A stretch of 64,000 bases of DNA. Source: LD21 sp963715785 (lineage in GTDB: Bacteria > Bacteroidota > Bacteroidia > Bacteroidales > VadinHA17). The number at the start of each line of letters is the position of its first letter. Positions within the stretch are counted from its first letter, which is position 1. Under the pieces are notes generated by a model that was given only the letters and a program-made list of their open reading frames with translations, was not told the origin of the DNA and ran no database searches. Shown piece by piece: positions 24,805 through 33,040 of this stretch. The stretch covers positions 3,968,001-4,032,000 of the forward strand of contig OY970276.1 in the NCBI GenBank assembly GCA_963715785.1, written 5' to 3'. Both the position numbers and the translations under genes were made by a program.

Positions 24805-25566
24805 ATGAATACATTAAATAGCAATATGGTAAGTTGTCCAACAGTTTTAACAGGAGTTTCTCACGAGATGAGAACACACATGAATGCGATAGTTGCATTT
24901 TCTTTCCTGATGAAAGACAATAACTGCAATAATAAAGACCGGGAAGAGTTCAGCGACCAGATATTGACTGCTTGTGAACAATTAATAGGTCTTTTTGATA
25001 GTTTTCTTGACTCAGCTATAATTGATACGGGTAATTCAAAGGCTGATTCTAAAATATGCAAATTCGACAATTTTCTTGATGATCTTCTTTCTGAATTCAG
25101 GGAAGAACTTAATAAAGAAAGTCACAGGAACATTGAGCTCGTAACTGAAATACAGTACTCAAATTCTACCGAAGTTATTATTGATAAGAACAAGATTTAC
25201 AGGGTAATCAGAAGTCTTTTTCAAAACTCGGTAAAAAACACAAAATCAGGGTATGTGAAAATCGGGTACTTTCTCAGGGACGATAAGGTTAACTTTTATA
25301 TTCTTGATTCGGGCCAGGGCTATTTCAAATGCAAGGAATTTATTGAGTCGGATGATCTTAACGAGGCTCTTATCCTGCATAATGATACTTATACAGCAAT
25401 AAATATCAGCCTGGCCAAAAAGCTGATCCAGATTCTTGGAGGAACTATCTCCGTTGAATGCAACGGTTTGACAGGAACCGGAATCTATTTTTCAATTCCT
25501 GCTAAAATAGTGGTAAGCTCCGACATCAGCATAAATAAATATGTAAATACCATGATCGCAATCTGA
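24805..25566 (+). CDS. Sensorless cytoplasmic histidine kinase
   Basis: The 253-residue protein has only a dimerisation/phosphoacceptor domain with H-box 'VSHEMRTHMNAIVAFSFLM' (His20) and a HATPase domain: N-box 'LFQNSVKNTKSGYV', G1 'DSGQGYF', G2 'GLTGTGIYFSIPA'. There is no signal peptide, membrane helix or PAS domain. The H-box reads R-T-H-M where most HisKA kinases have R-T-P-M/L, an uncommon change next to the active His. It would need another protein as its sensor; a stand-alone receiver protein is encoded at 31320. The gene ends just before a strong terminator and is probably co-transcribed with the anti-sigma-like gene. Confidence 0.83.
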   Translation: MNTLNSNMVSCPTVLTGVSHEMRTHMNAIVAFSFLMKDNNCNNKDREEFSDQILTACEQLIGLFDSFLDSAIIDTGNSKADSKICKFDNFLDDLLSEFREELNKESHRNIELVTEIQYSNSTEVIIDKNKIYRVIRSLFQNSVKNTKSGYVKIGYFLRDDKVNFYILDSGQGYFKCKEFIESDDLNEALILHNDTYTAINISLAKKLIQILGGTISVECNGLTGTGIYFSIPAKIVVSSDISINKYVNTMIAI

Positions 25567-25620
25567 TAAAAGCACGTGTTATTTTTTTTCAATGTCTGAA
25601 TACAACCGGCATGAGAGCGA

Positions 25621-25660
25621 ATGGCTGTTTCACCAATAAACAGCCATTTTTTTATTTTTT
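25621..25660 (+). terminator. Strong Rho-independent terminator of the peptide-TPR-kinase run
   Basis: ATGGCTGTTT (25621-25630) and AAACAGCCAT (25638-25647) form a perfect 10-bp stem with a 7-base loop, followed by TTTTTTTATTTTTT. The T-tract overlaps the stop of the convergent OmpA-family gene. Confidence 0.9.
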
Positions 25661-27589
25661 AATCTCGATGATCTTCGCTTCTGTCCGTCTGTTTAACTTC
25701 CTGCCTTCGGTAGTCACATTATCTCCAAGTGGTGAAGTGTTTCCATAACCTTTATATTTAAGCCTGTCAGCAGAAACTCCTTTCCTGATGAGATAATTAA
25801 CTACCGACAATGCCCGTTTCTCGGATAATGCCAGATTATACTGAGCCGACCCTGTTGAATCGGTGTATCCGCCAATTTCCATAACAAGATTTTTATGCTC
25901 CGATAAGAGAGACACCAGATTATCCAATTCGGTCAGCGACTCCTTCTTTAATTGCCAGGAGTCCACTTCATAAAACACATTTGAGAGTTGCATCTTCTCT
26001 CCCACTTTAACAGGATTAAGTACTATTTTCTTTATATATGGCTCAGAAACAGTATGGGTTCCTTCCAGCATAAAATTATCAGAATAAAACAGATATCCCG
26101 GACTGCTTACATTTATCCCGTAGTTATATCCCGAAGGAAGGCAAACAAGGAAATTGCCATCCTCATCAGTCGCATTTCGTATAATTATTTTGCCTGTAGA
26201 AAGATTTACAAGCTCGTAACCTGCTTTCAGGAGCTTGCCAGTTTCCTTGTCGTAGACTTTTCCTTTCATATATGAAACGGGATTTGGTCTGACGGCTTCA
26301 TATAGAAGAAAGGAATAGATGTCCTTTCCTTTGGATTTATCTCTTATCGAGGAAAAATATCCTTTCTGTCCTCCTGCATCTATAATAAGACCCATCTCAT
26401 CATTCCAGGTGTTTATCGGATAACCAAGATTTTTTGGTTCAGTCCATGTGCTGTCGTCTTTTAGTCTGGTTACATAAAGATCAAAACCGCCCATGCCAAC
26501 TCTGCCGTCGGAGGCGAAGTATAGAGTTTTTCCGTCAAAATGAATAAAGGGGGAGAGCTCGTCGCCTTCAGTATTGATGGCACCGCCAAGATTTACCGGT
26601 TCCGACCATTGATTTTTATCGTCTAATCTGCTGACCCATATATCCTTACCTCCAAATCCACCGGGTCTGCTGCTTGAGAAGTAGAGAGATCTGCCATCGG
26701 CACTTAATGATGGTGTTGATTCCCACCGGTTTGTGTTAACAGGAGGCCCCAGATTTGATGGCTCCGACCACGTTTTGTTGCTGAAAGCCGAAAAGTAAAG
26801 ATCACAATTGCCCATTCCGCCCGGACGGTTGCACGCTGTAAAAATCATATAGCTTCCATCAGATGAAAGCGACTGCGCTCCTTCGTTTTGATTCGTATTC
26901 AGCGGAGCTCCGGCATTGAAGGCTTTTTGCCAGACGTTGTCCTTAAGGTAACTGATGTAAAAATCTTCCTGGACTACCCCAGTGAAACCCGGATTATTAA
27001 TAATATTAGGCTGCCTGGTAAACATCATGGTCTGGCCATCAGCAGTTATTGAAGGCCAGTATTCATCATCAGTTGTATTTATTCCCGAACCAACATTTAC
27101 CGGATTAAATGGTACAGGTTTCTTCATTGCATTTATGGCAAATTCGCAGTTTTTTATGCTCTTATCTGCTGATGTTTTATTTTTAGCAAGCATACCTTCC
27201 TGTGCTTCGTAAACTTTAAAATGAACCAGTGCCTTAGGATAATCACCCGACATCATTTCCATGTTTGCAAGATTAAAGAATACCGGCTTAAAAAATAAAG
27301 AATCGATTTTCACCGCAGCCAGGTAGTTTACTGATGCTTCCCTGTATCTGTTCTGTTTGGCCATCAATTCACCCAGCATCATGTATGCCTCATAGAATCT
27401 AATATCAATGGAGACAGCTTCCTTAAAACAGCTCTCGGCCTTCGGATAATCCAAATAATCAAATGCTGACATTCCCTCATTATAAACTTTAAGGGCTTTA
27501 TTGGATGATGTATGCAACCCCTGGGAATATCCGGCTTCGGGTAATAATGATAAAACTGATAATATGATTAAAGCATAAATGTATTTCAT
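25652..27589 (-). CDS. TPR/PD40/OmpA-family outer-membrane lipid-less peptidoglycan-binding protein
   Basis: A 645-residue exported protein: signal peptide to about residue 22, TPRs at about 25-140, WD40-like PD40 beta-propeller repeats at about 165-425 (for example 'SLSADGRSLYFSSSRPGGFGGKDIW'), a carboxypeptidase-regulatory-like beta domain at about 440-520 and a C-terminal OmpA domain at about 535-645 with 'EIGGYTDSTGSAQYNLALSEKRA'. The OmpA domain binds peptidoglycan, so the protein links wall and outer membrane. Proteins of this architecture are common in Bacteroidota; some (PorE-like) assist T9SS, but this assignment is not secured here. It starts 7 bases after the queE stop. Confidence 0.88.
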   Translation of the reverse strand: MKYIYALIILSVLSLLPEAGYSQGLHTSSNKALKVYNEGMSAFDYLDYPKAESCFKEAVSIDIRFYEAYMMLGELMAKQNRYREASVNYLAAVKIDSLFFKPVFFNLANMEMMSGDYPKALVHFKVYEAQEGMLAKNKTSADKSIKNCEFAINAMKKPVPFNPVNVGSGINTTDDEYWPSITADGQTMMFTRQPNIINNPGFTGVVQEDFYISYLKDNVWQKAFNAGAPLNTNQNEGAQSLSSDGSYMIFTACNRPGGMGNCDLYFSAFSNKTWSEPSNLGPPVNTNRWESTPSLSADGRSLYFSSSRPGGFGGKDIWVSRLDDKNQWSEPVNLGGAINTEGDELSPFIHFDGKTLYFASDGRVGMGGFDLYVTRLKDDSTWTEPKNLGYPINTWNDEMGLIIDAGGQKGYFSSIRDKSKGKDIYSFLLYEAVRPNPVSYMKGKVYDKETGKLLKAGYELVNLSTGKIIIRNATDEDGNFLVCLPSGYNYGINVSSPGYLFYSDNFMLEGTHTVSEPYIKKIVLNPVKVGEKMQLSNVFYEVDSWQLKKESLTELDNLVSLLSEHKNLVMEIGGYTDSTGSAQYNLALSEKRALSVVNYLIRKGVSADRLKYKGYGNTSPLGDNVTTEGRKLNRRTEAKIIEIKK

Positions 27590-27596
27590 ACAAGGA

Positions 27597-28226
27597 TCAT
27601 GGGATATGCATATATTTATGAATCTGAAGTGAGATCCTCCATACCGGGTTCTTCTTTATATATTCAACTATTTCCGGAATAATTAGTTCAAAACGGCTCC
27701 ACTCAGGCTGCAGAAATAATCTGCACTCTTTTCTTACTTTCTCATGATATTTTTCTGCCCACTCAAAATCGCTGTAATCCTGGATTATTACCTTAAGCTC
27801 ATCTGCATATTGGCATATTTCAGACAATGGAGGCATGTTTTTCTTAGGGGAAAGGCAAATCCAGTCCCAGGTACCGGTGAGGGGATATGCTCCCGAAGTT
27901 TCAATATAGGTATTAATACCATTTAACTTTAACCCGTTGCACAGGAAATCAAGATTACACATTAATGGTTCGCCACCTGTGACAACCACAGAATCTGCAC
28001 CTGATTCCACGACTCTGTTAATAATATCTTTTGTTTCTGCCATCGGATGAATATCAGGATTCCAGGCAAAACGGGAATCACACCAGCTGCATCCTATATC
28101 GCAACCTCCCAGCCTGATGAAATATGCAGCCTTACCAGTCTGATACCCTTCACCCTGAAGAGAAAAGAACTCCTCAACTAACGGCAGCCTTACCCCATCT
28201 GACACTGATTCTGCTTCCTTTTCCAC
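27597..28226 (-). CDS. queE: 7-carboxy-7-deazaguanine synthase (radical SAM)
   Basis: This radical-SAM enzyme converts carboxy-tetrahydropterin to 7-carboxy-7-deazaguanine in queuosine precursor synthesis. The motif 'GGCDIGCSWCDS' gives the [4Fe-4S]-binding CX3CX2C set, preceded by 'EEFFSLQGEGYQTGK', a QueE signature, and followed by 'VVTGGEPLM'. I chose GTG at 28226 (209 residues), 8 bases beyond the preceding gene's stop; the longer TTG start at 28277 would overlap that gene by 41 bases and add a non-conserved extension. No other queuosine gene lies in the window. Confidence 0.92.
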   Translation of the reverse strand: MEKEAESVSDGVRLPLVEEFFSLQGEGYQTGKAAYFIRLGGCDIGCSWCDSRFAWNPDIHPMAETKDIINRVVESGADSVVVTGGEPLMCNLDFLCNGLKLNGINTYIETSGAYPLTGTWDWICLSPKKNMPPLSEICQYADELKVIIQDYSDFEWAEKYHEKVRKECRLFLQPEWSRFELIIPEIVEYIKKNPVWRISLQIHKYMHIP

Positions 28227-28236
28227 GTTTATTATT

Positions 28237-30012
28237 TCAATTCTGTTTAGTTCTTCCGAAGAGAAGCGGATATTCAATGTTTTCGGCTTCTTTTACCCAT
28301 TTTTCAGGAATTATCTTCCAGTTATTCAATGGCTCCGGATTAATTGTTTTCTTTTCTTCAATGGATTTTAAAATAAAATATCTGAGATCACGATCTGTGG
28401 ATGAGATGAGTCTTTTGCGCAGCTCATCCTTTGAAATGCCGGCACCCTCTGTAAAATGTCCTCCTCCCCCGTTTCCGCGGTATGAGTTAACGGCTACCTT
28501 GTACATTTTATTTTTGTCAAATGGCCTTCCGTCGGTAAACCCTTTAATCTCCACTCTTGAACCTTCAGGTTTTGAAACATCAACGATATAATTAATCCCT
28601 GCCGCTGAATCGAAATTATATGACTGATTCTTAAACCAGGCTTTATTATTAGTAAGAACGGGTTTTCCGTCTTTCCCGACCCTCAGCTTTAGCAACAGGT
28701 CATCGGGCCCTTTCATTGTATTAAGCCAGCCCGCATACGAATATTCCAGATAATTCTTAATCTCTTCGCCTGAAAGAGACATTGTGTACAACATATTTTC
28801 AAACCTGTACAGCTTGAACATGTCGCCTACTGTAATTGGTCCCTTATTGATCTGAACATCGAACGAAAGCGGCGCAGCAAACGATATATCAGCGCCGGTA
28901 ATTTCAAGCTGGATTTTATGTATCATATCTACAAACGCTGAAGGACCAAAGTACGCATCACGCGATGAGATGTCAGCCGATGAGGTTCCGATAGTCCTGT
29001 CCACATAGGCATCAATTATTTTGTATTCAGGCGTGAACTTTGCAATAAATTCAGGATCAGGCTTATAATCAGAGACATTAATTATTTTACCTTCAATCTT
29101 CATGTTTCCCCTGCCTTTTTTCTTGCCTGAACTATAGGTGATATCAGCTTCTGCCAGATTCTCCGACCTGCTTCCACCATTTAGGATAAGCACTGTATCA
29201 CCGGCTGAGTTGACAAACTTTTCATTAGCCAGTTTGTGATCATGACCATTGAAAATTATATCAAAGCCAGGGACATTGTAGGCCACCGCAGCAGATCCGT
29301 TTTCATTCAGATTGTCGGTCTGCACTATTTTCGCCTCTGATTTATCCCAGCCTGAATGAAATAGTCCGATAACCAGATCGGGTTTTTCACCCAATATAAC
29401 AGGCATCCATTTTTTTGCAGTTTCCACCATATCCCTGAATTCGATCCCCGAGTAGAGCTGCGGGGGAAGCCAGTTCGGAATAGCCGGCGTAACCATGCCG
29501 AAGACAGCAATCTTTAATCCTCCTTTTTCAATAATGCGGTACGGTTTGAAGTATGGTTCCCCGGTTTTACTATTAACAGCATTTGCAGCAAGCAGTGGGA
29601 AATTATACTCCTTAACCAGCCTGTCGTATACAGCATGGCCTGCTTCAATATCATGATTACCGACAGTTCCGGCATTATACCCCATATAATTCATTACTTC
29701 AGCCACAAAATGCGGGGAAACTGTATCAATGAAATTATAATAATATACTTCAGGCTGACCCTGCAGATTGTCTCCGTTATCGAGAAGCAGCATCTCATCC
29801 TTATTCTTTCTGACAAGTTTTATATAATCGAAGGAGGATGCCATGGATGCTTTCATGTCCTTATTTTCGATAAAATCATGAGGAAGAATTACTCCATGTA
29901 CATCAGTTGTTTCGATAATGCTCATATTCTTCTTACCCGTAACTGCACATGAAACCAGGAGCAATAATATGAGTAGTTTTATTGAAAAAAGGAGGACGCG
30001 TCTTTTAGTCAT
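28237..30012 (-). CDS. 5'-nucleotidase / UshA-like metallophosphatase lipoprotein
   Basis: A 591-residue lipoprotein (lipobox VSC, Cys22) with an N-terminal calcineurin-type metallophosphatase domain: 'TTDVHGVILPH', 'DNGDNLQG', 'VGNHDIEAG' and 'NGHDHKL' provide the metal ligands. A C-terminal 5'-nucleotidase domain follows from about residue 340 ('TIGTSSADISSRDAYFG', 'NGGGGHFTEG'). It should hydrolyse nucleotides or 2',3'-cyclic nucleotides in the periplasm or at the surface. It heads a run with queE and the OmpA-family gene. A TAAGTTTG element (30036-30043, minus strand) lies 23 bases upstream. Confidence 0.9.
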   Translation of the reverse strand: MTKRRVLLFSIKLLILLLLVSCAVTGKKNMSIIETTDVHGVILPHDFIENKDMKASMASSFDYIKLVRKNKDEMLLLDNGDNLQGQPEVYYYNFIDTVSPHFVAEVMNYMGYNAGTVGNHDIEAGHAVYDRLVKEYNFPLLAANAVNSKTGEPYFKPYRIIEKGGLKIAVFGMVTPAIPNWLPPQLYSGIEFRDMVETAKKWMPVILGEKPDLVIGLFHSGWDKSEAKIVQTDNLNENGSAAVAYNVPGFDIIFNGHDHKLANEKFVNSAGDTVLILNGGSRSENLAEADITYSSGKKKGRGNMKIEGKIINVSDYKPDPEFIAKFTPEYKIIDAYVDRTIGTSSADISSRDAYFGPSAFVDMIHKIQLEITGADISFAAPLSFDVQINKGPITVGDMFKLYRFENMLYTMSLSGEEIKNYLEYSYAGWLNTMKGPDDLLLKLRVGKDGKPVLTNNKAWFKNQSYNFDSAAGINYIVDVSKPEGSRVEIKGFTDGRPFDKNKMYKVAVNSYRGNGGGGHFTEGAGISKDELRKRLISSTDRDLRYFILKSIEEKKTINPEPLNNWKIIPEKWVKEAENIEYPLLFGRTKQN

Positions 30013-30035
30013 ATCTGAATATATTTTTTAATGCC

Positions 30036-30043
30036 CAAACTTA
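30036..30043 (-). promoter_or_regulatory. Putative -7 element for the 5'-nucleotidase gene
   Basis: On the minus strand TAAGTTTG matches TAnnTTTG and sits 23 bases from the ATG. No good -33 TTTG is visible. Confidence 0.4.
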
Positions 30044-30081
30044 TGAAAGAATAATCATTTTCGGATATTATCTCAATTATA

Positions 30082-30114
30082 ATTGATCATTTAAGTATGT
30101 TAAGCATATATTTG
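30082..30114 (+). promoter_or_regulatory. Putative promoter for the NamZ-like gene
   Basis: ATTG (30082-30085), a 21-base spacer and TATATTTG (30107-30114) approximate the Bacteroidota consensus; the ATG follows 17 bases later. Confidence 0.5.
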
Positions 30115-30131
30115 TCGGTAAAAAAACAACA

Positions 30132-31307
30132 ATGGTAATTACCGGTCTCGAATCTATATTAAACGATTTTCCAGCTAAGCTTAGAGGAAAAAAAATTGGA
30201 ATATTATGTCATGCTCCAAGCATAACAAGCGACTTTGAACATATTTCAGATATCTTCAATAAAAGGAAGGACTGCAAGCTTGCGGCAATATTCGGACCCC
30301 AGCATGGCATTCATGGACAGACCCAGGACAACATGATTGAATGGCAGAGCCGCAAGCATCCGTTATTTGATATTCCGCTTTACAGCCTTTACGGAGAGAA
30401 CCGTAAACCAACGCCCCAGATGCTTGAAGGAATTGATATTCTTTTGATTGATCTCCAGGATGTAGGCGCCCGGCTGTACACTTATATATGGACAGTCAAA
30501 TTATGCATTGCTGCCTGCACTGAGGCCGGAATACCCGTCTGGCTTCTCGACAGGCCAAATCCTGTTGGCAGGCTTCCGTTCGACGGGCCGGTGCTGAAAA
30601 ATGAATATTTTACATTCGTGGGAGGTGCTTCAATTCCCATGTGTCACAGGATGACAATTGGCGAAATGGCAATATGGATTAAAGAAAAATATTACCCGGG
30701 CTGTGACCTGAATATTGTGGTGATGAAAAACTGGAAACGATCCTCTCTGTACAGCGAAACAGGGCTTCCATGGGTATTGCCTTCTCCTAACATACCCACC
30801 CTTCAGTCAGCTGTCGTATATCCCGGAACTGTTCTTATCGAGGCTCTTAACCTTTCTGAAGGCAGAGGCACCACTATCCCGTTTGAACTATTCGGAGCTC
30901 CTTTTATTAATTCTGACAGGCTGAAAAAGAATCTTGATTCAAGGCACATAGAAGGATGTTCATTCAGGCTCCACGATTTCATTCCGACATTTCATAAATT
31001 CAGCGGTGAAAATTGTTTTGGAGTGCAGATCCATATCACTGACATCACAAGGTATAAACCGGTCGGGACAGCCCTGGAAATTTTTGATGCAATAATTGAA
31101 ACGTCGGAGCCAGATGCCCTGAAATTCAAACTGCCCCCGTACGAATATGAATACAACCTTATGCCGTTTGATATCCTTTCCGGTGATTCAGGAATGAGAG
31201 AAACTTTAATATCACGAAGCAGTCTCAACGCAGAAAAAGAGAGGTGGGCAGACGAAACAGAAGTATTCAGTAAGGAATTCAGACAAATTGCTCTTTATGG
31301 GGAGTAA
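30132..31307 (+). CDS. namZ: DUF1343 / NamZ-like exo-beta-N-acetylmuramidase, no signal peptide
   Basis: The 391-residue protein matches the DUF1343 family, whose characterised member NamZ removes terminal N-acetylmuramic acid from peptidoglycan fragments. Visible signatures are 'AIFGPQHGIHGQTQDN' near residue 55, 'LLIDLQDVGARLYTYIWT' near residue 105, 'VWLLDRPNPVGR' near 138 and 'LPSPNIPTLQSAVVYPGT' near 215. The N-terminus goes straight into the fold with no export signal, so this copy appears cytoplasmic, unlike many secreted relatives. It is monocistronic, convergent with the response regulator. Confidence 0.85.
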   Translation: MVITGLESILNDFPAKLRGKKIGILCHAPSITSDFEHISDIFNKRKDCKLAAIFGPQHGIHGQTQDNMIEWQSRKHPLFDIPLYSLYGENRKPTPQMLEGIDILLIDLQDVGARLYTYIWTVKLCIAACTEAGIPVWLLDRPNPVGRLPFDGPVLKNEYFTFVGGASIPMCHRMTIGEMAIWIKEKYYPGCDLNIVVMKNWKRSSLYSETGLPWVLPSPNIPTLQSAVVYPGTVLIEALNLSEGRGTTIPFELFGAPFINSDRLKKNLDSRHIEGCSFRLHDFIPTFHKFSGENCFGVQIHITDITRYKPVGTALEIFDAIIETSEPDALKFKLPPYEYEYNLMPFDILSGDSGMRETLISRSSLNAEKERWADETEVFSKEFRQIALYGE

Positions 31308-31319
31308 ATTAACCAGAGG

Positions 31320-31706
31320 TCAATCATGCCTGAGATTTGTTATCAGCTTGTCAATGAGATTTTGTGAAAGAATTGGTTTAATAATATAATCAGTAAATCC
31401 GGAATTGAGTATTTTCTCCTTATCGCCCATGAGGCCGTAAGCAGTTTGTGCTATCACAACCAGGTCTTTTCTGATCTCCCTGATCCTGGCTAAAGCAGAA
31501 TAGCCGTCCAGCACGGGAAGTTGTATATCCATAAGGACAATATCTATCTGAGGGTTCTTTGCAACTGCGTCCACTGCCTCCTGTCCGTCACCTGCATTGA
31601 TAATAATAACCCCTGCTTTTTCAAGTATTTTATTAAGATATAATCTGCTTGACAGGTCATCCTCAACAATCAGAATATTTTTTCCTTTTAAAAACTCATT
31701 TTCCAT
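31320..31706 (-). CDS. Stand-alone response regulator receiver (CheY-like)
   Basis: A 128-residue receiver domain with no output domain. It has the acidic pair in 'ILIVEDDLSS' (residues 16-17), phosphoacceptor Asp60 in 'IVLMDIQLPVLDGYS', the Thr in 'VVIAQTAYG' and Lys in 'YIIKPI'. It probably passes phosphate between kinases or binds a partner protein. It lies 11 bases downstream of the GroES-like gene on the same strand. The sensorless histidine kinase at 24805-25566 is a conceivable partner, but nothing in the sequence proves it. Confidence 0.9.
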   Translation of the reverse strand: MENEFLKGKNILIVEDDLSSRLYLNKILEKAGVIIINAGDGQEAVDAVAKNPQIDIVLMDIQLPVLDGYSALARIREIRKDLVVIAQTAYGLMGDKEKILNSGFTDYIIKPILSQNLIDKLITNLRHD

Positions 31707-31717
31707 ATCAGATAATT

Positions 31718-32101
31718 TTATTTAAAAAGACCTGTATCTCTTAGGAGAAGCAATATAGCTGAGTGTGGAACTACAACATATTTTTCCTGGTTAAATTCAA
31801 TCTCAATAGCACTGTTCTGAAGATAAACAGCCTGATCACCCGCTTTTGGCTGAAGCGGAACATACTTTGGTTCATCGGATCTGTTTTTCCATGGTTCATC
31901 AACATCATTTACAGAAGGTATCGGATATCCGGGTCCGACCTTTACCACAAATCCAATCTGAACCTTCTCATTCTCATTCACACCCGGAGGAAGCAACAGT
32001 CCGCTTCTTGTCTTCGATAGCGGCACTTTTGGCTTAATAAGGATCCTGTCACCAATGACAATCAGCTTATCCAGGTCTTTTTCGTCCAGTAATACACTCA
32101 T
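31718..32101 (-). CDS. GroES-family (Cpn10-like) protein
   Basis: Starting at ATG 32101 the product has 127 residues, longer than the usual 90-100 of GroES. It keeps the beta-barrel pattern 'IGDRILIKPKVPLSKTRSGLLLPPG' and 'GFVVKVGPGYPIPS', but has an extra loop of about 25 residues with several Pro and Asp before 'AGDQAVYLQNSAIEIEF'. No groEL gene follows, so this is likely an additional, non-canonical co-chaperone-like protein, a type known in Bacteroidota. It is co-directional with the receiver gene downstream. Confidence 0.8.
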   Translation of the reverse strand: MSVLLDEKDLDKLIVIGDRILIKPKVPLSKTRSGLLLPPGVNENEKVQIGFVVKVGPGYPIPSVNDVDEPWKNRSDEPKYVPLQPKAGDQAVYLQNSAIEIEFNQEKYVVVPHSAILLLLRDTGLFK

Positions 32102-32215
32102 ATTCCAAAACAATTCCTGACAAATGTATTATTTTTTATAAGAATCAGTAACAGGGGAAAATAGAAATAATGAATTCAATCATTGTCTTTACAGTCTTAA
32201 TTAAACCTTTCTGAT

Positions 32216-32315
32216 TACCTTTGTGTAATTAATTATCAGGCGTAAAAGCCGGCTATCACTGAAAGTCGCAGTGCAGCATCGTTAAGAAAACAGGCTAAAA
32301 TTTGTAATTTCTGCA
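32216..32315 (+). promoter_or_regulatory. Leader of the YigZ gene: -7 element and hairpin
   Basis: TACCTTTG (32216-32223) matches TAnnTTTG and implies a leader of about 85 bases. In it GCT-AT-CACTG (32252-32261) pairs with CAGTG-C-AGC (32269-32277) around a 7-base loop. No known riboswitch class was recognised. Confidence 0.35.
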
Positions 32316-32927
32316 ATGATTTCTGATACTTATAAAACAATAATATCATCCGCACAGGGAATCTATAAAGAAAAAGGAAGCAGGTTCATTTCTTCGGCAT
32401 TTCCTGTTTCTGATCAGGAAGAAATAAAACCGATAATAGACCGAATCAGGAAAGAGCATCATGAAGCAAAGCATCACTGTTTCGCTTATATGATAGGGCA
32501 CGAAAGAAATACCTGGAGAATGAATGACGACGGAGAGCCTGCGGGTACAGCAGGCAGGCCGATCCTGGGCCAGATAAATGCATATGGGCTGACAAATATC
32601 CTAATTGTTGTCAGCAGGCATTTCGGAGGAACACTATTGGGTGTCAGTGGTTTAATAAATGCTTACCGGACAGCCGCAGCTTCTGCAATTCAGAATGCCG
32701 GCCTTACTGAGAAAACTTTGCAGGAATATTATGAAATTACGTATCCCTATATTTCTATGAATGATGTCATGAAGATCCTTAAGGAAGAAAATCTCGGACA
32801 GTCACAACAATCATTCAATAGTGAATGCAGCATTTTATTGAATTTCAGAGTGTCGGTCAAAGAGAAAGTGCTTAACAGGCTCTCGAGGGTCGATGGTCTG
32901 AAATTCAGATATATTGAGACTCTTTAA
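32316..32927 (+). CDS. YigZ/IMPACT-family protein (UPF0029)
   Basis: The 203-residue product shows the N-terminal IMPACT domain signature: 'EHHEAKHHCFAYMIG', 'NDDGEPAGTAGRPIL' and 'GLTNILIVVSRHFGGTLLG'. A C-terminal UPF0029 domain (about 135-200) follows. The eukaryotic relative IMPACT modulates Gcn2; the bacterial role is not settled, though regulation linked to the ribosome or a peptidase-like accessory role has been proposed. Length is typical. It precedes the pyrB gene by about 110 bases on the same strand but is probably independently transcribed. Confidence 0.9.
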   Translation: MISDTYKTIISSAQGIYKEKGSRFISSAFPVSDQEEIKPIIDRIRKEHHEAKHHCFAYMIGHERNTWRMNDDGEPAGTAGRPILGQINAYGLTNILIVVSRHFGGTLLGVSGLINAYRTAAASAIQNAGLTEKTLQEYYEITYPYISMNDVMKILKEENLGQSQQSFNSECSILLNFRVSVKEKVLNRLSRVDGLKFRYIETL

Positions 32928-32994
32928 GCAGTTCTGTTGCTTAAAAGTTTTTAATTAATTATTAACACAGCCCGATTTTGAGGCAATTCTTAAG

Positions 32995-33002
32995 TAAATT
33001 TG
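32995..33002 (+). promoter_or_regulatory. Putative -7 element for pyrB
   Basis: TAAATTTG matches TAnnTTTG. A TTTG at 32977-32980 is spaced only 14 bases away. Transcription from here would start near 33008, which favours the pyrB start at 33041. Confidence 0.4.
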
Positions 33003-33040
33003 ATACCTGACCAGTCATGAGCGTTTTAAGTGTCGTATTA

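Noticed and set aside
16107..25566. Known gasdermin- or Cas-linked CHAT defence system
   Set aside because: No pore-former, Cas or nuclease gene was seen beside the CHAT gene, and the CHAT protein has a secretion signal.
28227..28277. TTG-initiated N-terminal extension of queE
   Set aside because: It would overlap the upstream gene by 41 bases and adds residues not typical of QueE; GTG 28226 fits better.
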